Assembly (NCBI GenBank): GCA_003265685.1
Contig: KZ836104.1
Span: forward strand, 130,263-185,395
Direction of reading: 5' to 3'
Source: Piscinibacter caeni
GTDB lineage: Bacteria; Pseudomonadota; Gammaproteobacteria; Burkholderiales; Burkholderiaceae_C
Length of the DNA stretch: 55,133 bases
Shown piece after piece: positions 50,652-55,133 of this stretch (its first letter is position 1; every line of letters begins with the position of its first letter). The position numbers and the translations under genes are program-made. The notes beneath the pieces were generated by a model, which had not been told where the DNA came from, did not search any database, and saw only the letters and a list, made by a program, of their open reading frames with translations.

Positions 50652-52334
50652 TCAGCGCGCCTCGCGGCGGTACATCAGCGTCACGTCGTCGCGCGAGGTG
50701 GGCCGGGGCAGGCGGGCCACCAGGGCCCAGCCCGGCACGCTGTCGTCGGCGCCGCCGCGCGCGGTGCGCAGCAGCACCTCGCAGGCGGTGACGTCCGGCG
50801 GCGTGATCGCATCGACCCGGTACCCGCCGATGTACTCCAGCGAGGCGATCAGCGAGGTCGGGATCTGCGGCGCCGCGATGCAGGCATCGGCCGGCACCTG
50901 TTCGGCAATGCGCGCCACCACCGGGCGGTAGCTGCGGGCGTAGTCCAGCAGCGGCAGCCACAGCGTCATCAGCAGCAGCCAGCACAGCGCCACGCCGCCG
51001 GCCGGCAGCACCAGGCTCTTCCACAGCGGATGGCGGTTGCGCCCGGTGCGCCACCTGACCAGCCACAGCCAGGCCAGCGTGCCGAGCACCGCCGCCACCA
51101 GCGCGATGCCGGAGAACACCGGCACGAAGCCCGGCGCCAGCTTGGCGACGTTGGCCGCCGGCTTGGCCGGCACGCCGGTCTGCATCGCCACGTAGATCAC
51201 CCAGATCACCAGGGCGCAGGCGCTGAAGAAGAACACCGAGAACCAGTCGATCGCCGCAGCGGCACTGCGCTGCAGCGTCGGCAGCGCGAAGGCGGCCAGC
51301 GCGGCCAGCGGCGGCACGGCCAGCATCAGCGCACGGTCCGAGCCGCCCATCGCGATGCTGGCCAGCAGCGCCACCGCGGCGCAGCCCAGCGGCACCGAGA
51401 TGTGCCGGTGCAGCCAGTGGCTGCGCCAGCGCCACAGTGTCCACAGCGCCAGCGGCCAGGCTGGCCAGGTGAACCAGACCAGCAGCCGGCCGACGCTCAG
51501 CCACTGCGCCGCGCTGTCGGTGCCGCCGACCCGCCACGCCCAGGCGCGCAGCAGCGTGCCGAGCCCGGCCGCCAGCAGGCCGGCGGCGGCGACCCAGAGC
51601 ACGCTGCGGCGCACCTGCGGGTAGGTCGAGCGCGCGAAGATGATCATGCCGACCAGTGCGAAGGCGACCGCCAGGGCCGGCGCGCCGCTGGCCGCCATCA
51701 CCGGCAGCGCCAGCAGCAGCGCGGCACGCGCAGCGCGCAGGCGGAACGGGGCGGCCGCCAGGGCGTAGAGGTAGAGCGCCGCGCCGGCCAGCTGCACCAG
51801 CTCCGGCGTGGTCTCGTGGCCGAGCTGCAGCAGGCCGAGCGTGGCCATCACCGCCAGCACCGCGCCGTCGGCGATCGCGCGGGCATAGTCGACCGGGTGC
51901 GCCTCGCCCCCGAAGGCGAAGGGCAGCGGCTGGGCGGCGTCGGTGCGGGCCAGGTGGTAGGTGGCATACCACGTCAGCCACAGCACCAGCGCCAGCAGCA
52001 GCGCAAACGGCAGGCGCGCGGCCAGCGCCGGATCGGCCCAGGGCAGCAGCTTGATGGCCGCCGCGCCCAGCCAGTAGGGCACCAGTGCCACGTCGGCCGG
52101 CAGGCCGCCGACCGAGGGCGACAGCCAGCCCGAGCGACCCGCGGCGATGCTGAGCATGTGGCCGAAGGCCGCCGCATCCGCGTTCTTCCAGGGATCGCGT
52201 CCGACCAGCCCGGGCAGCAGGTAGGCCGCGCAGAACAGCAGCAGGGCCACGCGCGGCAGACGCTGCGCGGCGCGCTGGGTGACGAGGGCGGGGTTGGGCG
52301 AGTTCAAGCGGTCGTGTCGCGGCGCGGCCCGCAA
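50652..52334 (-). CDS. GT-C-type glycosyltransferase-like membrane protein (ArnT/PMT-like)
   Basis: 560 aa from a TTG at 52334; another TTG at residue 10 is equally possible. Many hydrophobic segments occupy residues 25-480. The first loop after helix 1 reads GRDPWKNADAAAFGHML, in the place where ArnT/PMT-type GT-C enzymes keep their catalytic acidic residue (Asp in NAD). A soluble C-terminal part of about 75 residues follows (ADACIAAPQIPTSLIASLEY). It may transfer a sugar from a polyprenyl-phosphate donor; donor and acceptor are unknown. It stands alone, downstream of an rpmE terminator. Confidence 0.65.
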   Translation of the reverse strand: MRAAPRHDRLNSPNPALVTQRAAQRLPRVALLLFCAAYLLPGLVGRDPWKNADAAAFGHMLSIAAGRSGWLSPSVGGLPADVALVPYWLGAAAIKLLPWADPALAARLPFALLLALVLWLTWYATYHLARTDAAQPLPFAFGGEAHPVDYARAIADGAVLAVMATLGLLQLGHETTPELVQLAGAALYLYALAAAPFRLRAARAALLLALPVMAASGAPALAVAFALVGMIIFARSTYPQVRRSVLWVAAAGLLAAGLGTLLRAWAWRVGGTDSAAQWLSVGRLLVWFTWPAWPLALWTLWRWRSHWLHRHISVPLGCAAVALLASIAMGGSDRALMLAVPPLAALAAFALPTLQRSAAAAIDWFSVFFFSACALVIWVIYVAMQTGVPAKPAANVAKLAPGFVPVFSGIALVAAVLGTLAWLWLVRWRTGRNRHPLWKSLVLPAGGVALCWLLLMTLWLPLLDYARSYRPVVARIAEQVPADACIAAPQIPTSLIASLEYIGGYRVDAITPPDVTACEVLLRTARGGADDSVPGWALVARLPRPTSRDDVTLMYRREAR

Positions 52335-52354
52335 TGATGCCGCATCACCGGCAA

Positions 52355-52379
52355 CAAAAAGGGCAGCCGAGGCTGCCCT
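52355..52379 (-). terminator. Intrinsic terminator after rpmE2
   Basis: On the minus strand AGGGCAGCC-TC-GGCTGCCCT (52379-52360) is followed by TTTTT (52360-52356). It lies 22 bp after the rpmE2 stop and separates it from the glycosyltransferase-like gene. Confidence 0.9.
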
Positions 52380-52401
52380 GGGTGTCGCGTCCGCGCGGCG
52401 C

Positions 52402-52656
52402 CTACTTCTTGAGGTGGGCGAACTTGTTGCGGAACTTCTCGACGCGGCCGCCGAGCGAGTCGACGCTCTTCTGCGTGCCGGTGTAGAACGGGTGCGATTC
52501 GCTGGTCGACTCGAGCTTGAACAGCGGCAGCTCGCGGCCGTCGTCCATCGTGATCTTCTCCTTCGTCTCGGCGCACGAGCGGGTGACGAACTTGAAGCCG
52601 TTGGACAGATCCACGAAGCAGACTTCGCGGTAGTTGGGGTGGATGCCTTCCTTCAT
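52402..52656 (-). CDS. rpmE2: 50S ribosomal protein L31 type B
   Basis: 84 aa from the ATG at 52656 (AGAGG upstream); a longer start is rejected because L31 begins [20 protein letters not shown]. Length and the [26 protein letters not shown] segment fit type B L31. It has only two cysteines (Cys13 and the one in TRSCAE) and lacks the CxxC pair of zinc-binding L31, so it is the C-minus form, normally made under zinc limitation or as the sole L31. No Zur box is evident. It follows rho. Confidence 0.95.
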   Translation of the reverse strand: MKEGIHPNYREVCFVDLSNGFKFVTRSCAETKEKITMDDGRELPLFKLESTSESHPFYTGTQKSVDSLGGRVEKFRNKFAHLKK

Positions 52657-52731
52657 GGGAAACCTCTGCGCTGCATTGCCGGGAGCCACGCCGAACCTTT
52701 CGGCGCACTTTCCAACGCTGGAAAACCGCGG

Positions 52732-52737
52732 ATTATA
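52732..52737 (-). promoter_or_regulatory. -10 element for rpmE2
   Basis: A perfect TATAAT on the minus strand, followed by CCGCGG, 75 bp upstream of rpmE2 and 13 bp after the rho stop. No clear -35. rpmE2 thus seems to have its own promoter as well as possible read-through from rho. Confidence 0.6.
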
Positions 52738-52750
52738 GCGTCGTGCGGGC

Positions 52751-54013
52751 TCAGCCCCCGCGCCGCATCATGTCGAAGAAGTCGAGGTTGTTCTTGGTGG
52801 ACTTCATCTTGTCGAGGATGAACTCCATCGCCTCGATCTCGTCCATCGGGTAGAGCAGCTTGCGCAGGATCCAGCTCTTCTGGAGGATTTCCGGCTTGAG
52901 CAGCAGTTCCTCGCGGCGCGTGCCCGACTTGTTGATCAGGATCGACGGGTAGACGCGCTTCTCGGCCATGCGGCGGTCGAGGTGGATCTCGCAGTTGCCG
53001 GTGCCCTTGAACTCCTCGTAGATCACCTCGTCCATGCGGCTGCCGGTGTCGATCAGCGCGGTGCCGATGATGGTCAGCGAGCCGCCTTCCTCGACGTTGC
53101 GCGCCGCGCCGAAGAAGCGCTTCGGGCGCTGCAGCGCATTGGCGTCCACGCCGCCGGTCAGCACCTTGCCGGAGGAGGGCAGCACGTTGTTGTAGGCGCG
53201 CGCGAGGCGGGTGATCGAGTCGAGCAGGATCACCACGTCCTTCTTCAGCTCGACCAGGCGCTTGGCGCGTTCGATCACCATCTCGGCCACCTGCACGTGG
53301 CGCGCGGCCGGCTCGTCGAAGGTGGAGGAAATGACCTCGCCGCGCACCGTGCGGACCATCTCGGTCACTTCCTCGGGCCGCTCGTCGACGAGCAGCACGA
53401 TCAGGTAGACGTCGGGGTGGTTGGCGACGATCGCGTGCGCGATGTGCTGCATCATCACCGTCTTGCCGGTCTTGGGCTGCGCGACGAGCAAGGCGCGCTG
53501 GCCTTTGCCGATCGGCGCGATCAGGTCGATGATGCGGCCGGTGATGTTCTCGTCGGACTTGATCTCGCGCTCGAGCTTGAACTGCTCCTTCGGGAAGAGC
53601 GGCGTCAAGTTCTCGAACATGATCTTGTGCTTGCTCTCCTCGGGCGTGAGGCCGTTGACGCGGTCGACCTTCACCAGCGCAAAGTAGCGCTCGCCGTCCT
53701 TGGGCACGCGCACCTCGCCTTCGACGGCGTCGCCGGTGTGCAGGTTGAAGCGGCGGATCTGGCTCGGGCTGAGGTAGATGTCGTCGGTCGACGCCATGTA
53801 GCTCGCGTCGGGCGAGCGCAGGAAGCCGAAGCCGTCAGGCAGCACCTCGAGCACGCCGTCGCCGAACACCTGCTCGCCGCCCTTGGCGCGCTTCTTCATG
53901 ATCGCGAACATCAGCTCCTGCTTGCGCATGCGAGCGACGTTGTCGATCTCCAGGCTCTCGCCCATCTTGATGAGCTCGGAGACGTGCAGGGCCTTCAGTT
54001 CGGACAGATGCAT
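52751..54013 (-). CDS. rho: Transcription termination factor Rho
   Basis: 420 aa from the ATG at 54013, which gives the standard N-terminus [20 protein letters not shown]; the upstream extension of the frame is leader. The RNA-binding OSB domain carries [23 protein letters not shown] broken over residues 56-78. The ATPase has the P-loop QPKTGKTV (about 177-184) and [10 protein letters not shown], with R-loop segments further on. It forms the hexameric helicase that ends many transcripts. A leader of about 210 nt precedes it, as expected for autoregulated rho genes. Confidence 0.97.
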   Translation of the reverse strand: MHLSELKALHVSELIKMGESLEIDNVARMRKQELMFAIMKKRAKGGEQVFGDGVLEVLPDGFGFLRSPDASYMASTDDIYLSPSQIRRFNLHTGDAVEGEVRVPKDGERYFALVKVDRVNGLTPEESKHKIMFENLTPLFPKEQFKLEREIKSDENITGRIIDLIAPIGKGQRALLVAQPKTGKTVMMQHIAHAIVANHPDVYLIVLLVDERPEEVTEMVRTVRGEVISSTFDEPAARHVQVAEMVIERAKRLVELKKDVVILLDSITRLARAYNNVLPSSGKVLTGGVDANALQRPKRFFGAARNVEEGGSLTIIGTALIDTGSRMDEVIYEEFKGTGNCEIHLDRRMAEKRVYPSILINKSGTRREELLLKPEILQKSWILRKLLYPMDEIEAMEFILDKMKSTKNNLDFFDMMRRGG

Positions 54014-54231
54014 GGGGAGATGCCCTAGGCGGTGGGTCTTGTGCGGCCGCAGCTTGCGCGGCAGCGCCTTGGCGACGACGGAAACGCTGGAAGGGGGGCC
54101 GGAACCACGCGCTGCCGGTACGGCGGTGACCGCCAACCCCGTTATCGGAGCAGGGCGGCCGGGCGTGGGGGCAATCGGTTCGCTGCGGGAGCCGGCGCTC
54201 GTGGGACCGGCAACCGCAACGATTGGGAAGG

Positions 54232-54262
54232 ATTATAGATGGCGGTCGAGGAAGGCGGTCAA
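54232..54262 (-). promoter_or_regulatory. rho promoter embedded in the trxA 3' end
   Basis: Minus strand: -35 TTGACC (54262-54257), 19-bp spacer, -10 TATAAT (54237-54232). The -10 overlaps the trxA TAA stop codon and the -35 lies within the codons for QLTA near the trxA end. The start would be near 54225, giving a leader of about 210 nt. Confidence 0.7.
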
Positions 54263-54562
54263 CTGCGCCTTGGGCAGCGCGCCGACCTTGGTGTCCACGA
54301 GCTCGCCGCCCTTGAACAGCATCAGCGTCGGGATCCCGCGGATGCCGTACTTGGCCGGCACCGCCTGGTTCTCGTCGACGTTCATCTTGGCGATCTGCAG
54401 GCGCCCGCCGTAGTCCTTCGAGATGTCGTCGAGGATGGGCGCGATCATCTTGCACGGCCCGCACCACTCGGCCCAGTAGTCGACCAGCACCGGCTTGTCG
54501 GACTGCAGTACGTCGGCGTCGAATGACGCATCGGAGATGTGCTTGATGTTTTCGCTGCTCAT
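54233..54562 (-). CDS. trxA: Thioredoxin
   Basis: 109 aa from the ATG at 54562 (GAGGA upstream); upstream in-frame codons are intergenic. Active site WCGPC with Cys34 and Cys37, cis-proline segment [14 protein letters not shown], ending [11 protein letters not shown] cytoplasmic general disulfide reductase. Its final codons double as the promoter of rho. It is divergent from the AddB-like gene with a 104-bp gap. Confidence 0.97.
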   Translation of the reverse strand: MSSENIKHISDASFDADVLQSDKPVLVDYWAEWCGPCKMIAPILDDISKDYGGRLQIAKMNVDENQAVPAKYGIRGIPTLMLFKGGELVDTKVGALPKAQLTAFLDRHL

Positions 54563-54666
54563 GGGTGGATCCTCGGGCGGGGCCACGCGACCATCGGTGG
54601 CCGAGGCACAATGATTCTGACACAAAGGCCCTGCGGCCGTGGCGCGTGGCGCCGTGGTCAATTTCG

Positions 54667-55133
54667 ATGGCAGCGATAGCGCGCCACCCCCTTGAGATCG
54701 CCGGCGACTGCCCCCAGGGCGGTACGCCGTGGCCTGCCTTTGCAGCGCAGTGCCGGCGCTGGGCGCACGCCCACGGCCTGGCGCTGCGCGACTGCATCGT
54801 GCTGCTGCCCTTCGCGCAGCTGTTGCCGCTCGCGCAGCAGGCCTTCGCCGCCGGCGGCGGCTGGCAGCCGCGTGTCGAGACCACCCAGTCGCTGGCGCGC
54901 TCGCTCGGTCCGCCGGCGCCGGCGCAGCCCTGGCAGCTGAGCGGCGATGCGGCACTGGACCGCCTCACCGCGGCGCGCCTGCTGCGCGGCCAGTCGCAGG
55001 GCGCCGAGTGGGCGCGGCTCGATCCGCGCGGCTTCGAGCGCGGCGTGGCGCTGCTGGTACAGACGGCCCATGAGCTCGCCCGGGCCGCCGCAGCCTTGGC
55101 GCCGTCGCGCCGGCCGGCGCATTGGGAGGCGGG
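54667..55133 (+). CDS. AddB-like PD-(D/E)XK nuclease/inactivated helicase, N-terminal part (cut by window end)
   Basis: 155 codons of a frame starting at the ATG at 54667 and running off the window. It begins [20 protein letters not shown] and contains [20 protein letters not shown], which resembles the N-terminal segment of AddB-like proteins found divergent from trxA in Burkholderiales, usually followed by a UvrD-type helicase gene. That would make it part of a double-strand-break end-processing complex. The nuclease motif lies beyond the window, so the call rests on position and the short N-terminal match. Confidence 0.6.
   Translation, partial: MAAIARHPLEIAGDCPQGGTPWPAFAAQCRRWAHAHGLALRDCIVLLPFAQLLPLAQQAFAAGGGWQPRVETTQSLARSLGPPAPAQPWQLSGDAALDRLTAARLLRGQSQGAEWARLDPRGFERGVALLVQTAHELARAAAALAPSRRPAHWEA

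Overview
The window reads as chromosomal DNA of a high-GC betaproteobacterium, most likely a Burkholderiales member of the Rubrivivax/Leptothrix/Comamonadaceae kind. This is inferred from the strong G/C bias at third codon positions, from gene order (carAB-greA, a greA-yhbY/rlmE-ftsH-folP-glmM cluster, and rpmE-rho-trxA divergent from an AddB-like gene), and from the protein sequences. It is a dense core-genome region. I see no phage, insertion sequence, CRISPR array, toxin-antitoxin pair, rRNA or tRNA. Species-level placement cannot be made from the sequence alone.

Layout. 1-2.9 kb: TRAP transporter dctQMP. 2.9-5.0 kb: intracellular PHA depolymerase divergent from a glutathione S-transferase-like gene. 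5.1-10.9 kb: cytochrome c maturation operon ccmABCDEFGH. 10.9-13.7 kb: TldE/TldD metalloprotease pair (minus strand). 13.7-17.9 kb: a sugar ABC transporter operon (binding protein, two permeases, ATPase; minus strand). 18.1-21.5 kb: a MASE2-GGDEF diguanylate cyclase and a TctE/TctD-like two-component pair. 21.5-22.0 kb: a SnoaL-like gene. 22.0-28.2 kb: the operon gcvT-gcvH-gcvP-sdaA behind a tandem glycine riboswitch. 28.2-31.0 kb: RlmD-type 23S rRNA methyltransferase and a PlsB/PlsC-like acyltransferase. 31.0-32.3 kb: a Bax-inhibitor-1 family membrane protein and a GlcG/HbpS-like protein. 32.5-43.4 kb: carAB, greA, a small membrane protein, yhbY, rlmE, ftsH, folP, glmM. 43.4-50.6 kb: a fasciclin lipoprotein divergent from pstSCAB-phoU-phoBR. 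50.7-52.3 kb: a GT-C glycosyltransferase-like membrane protein. 52.4-55.1 kb: rpmE2, rho, trxA and the start of an AddB-like gene.

How the parts work together. The gcv/sdaA operon joins glycine cleavage to serine deamination, giving a glycine-responsive route to one-carbon units and pyruvate. The pst-pho operon holds the complete phosphate uptake and sensing module, with PHO-box repeats facing both it and the divergent fasciclin gene. The ccm operon holds a near-complete System I apparatus but no ccmI. The greA-glmM segment is a growth, RNA and envelope housekeeping cluster.

The most notable non-coding signals are: (1) a family of about 70-bp elements that fill three separate intergenic gaps, each with a hairpin whose arms differ in sequence but stay complementary; (2) PHO-box repeats on both strands between the fasciclin gene and pstS; (3) yhbY and rlmE starting divergently only 20 bp apart with overlapping -10 elements; (4) a long hairpin over the pstB stop codon followed by a second folded element; (5) a rho promoter embedded in the end of trxA. 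I did not find a clearly new multi-gene system; the best novelty candidates are these small regulatory and repeat elements.
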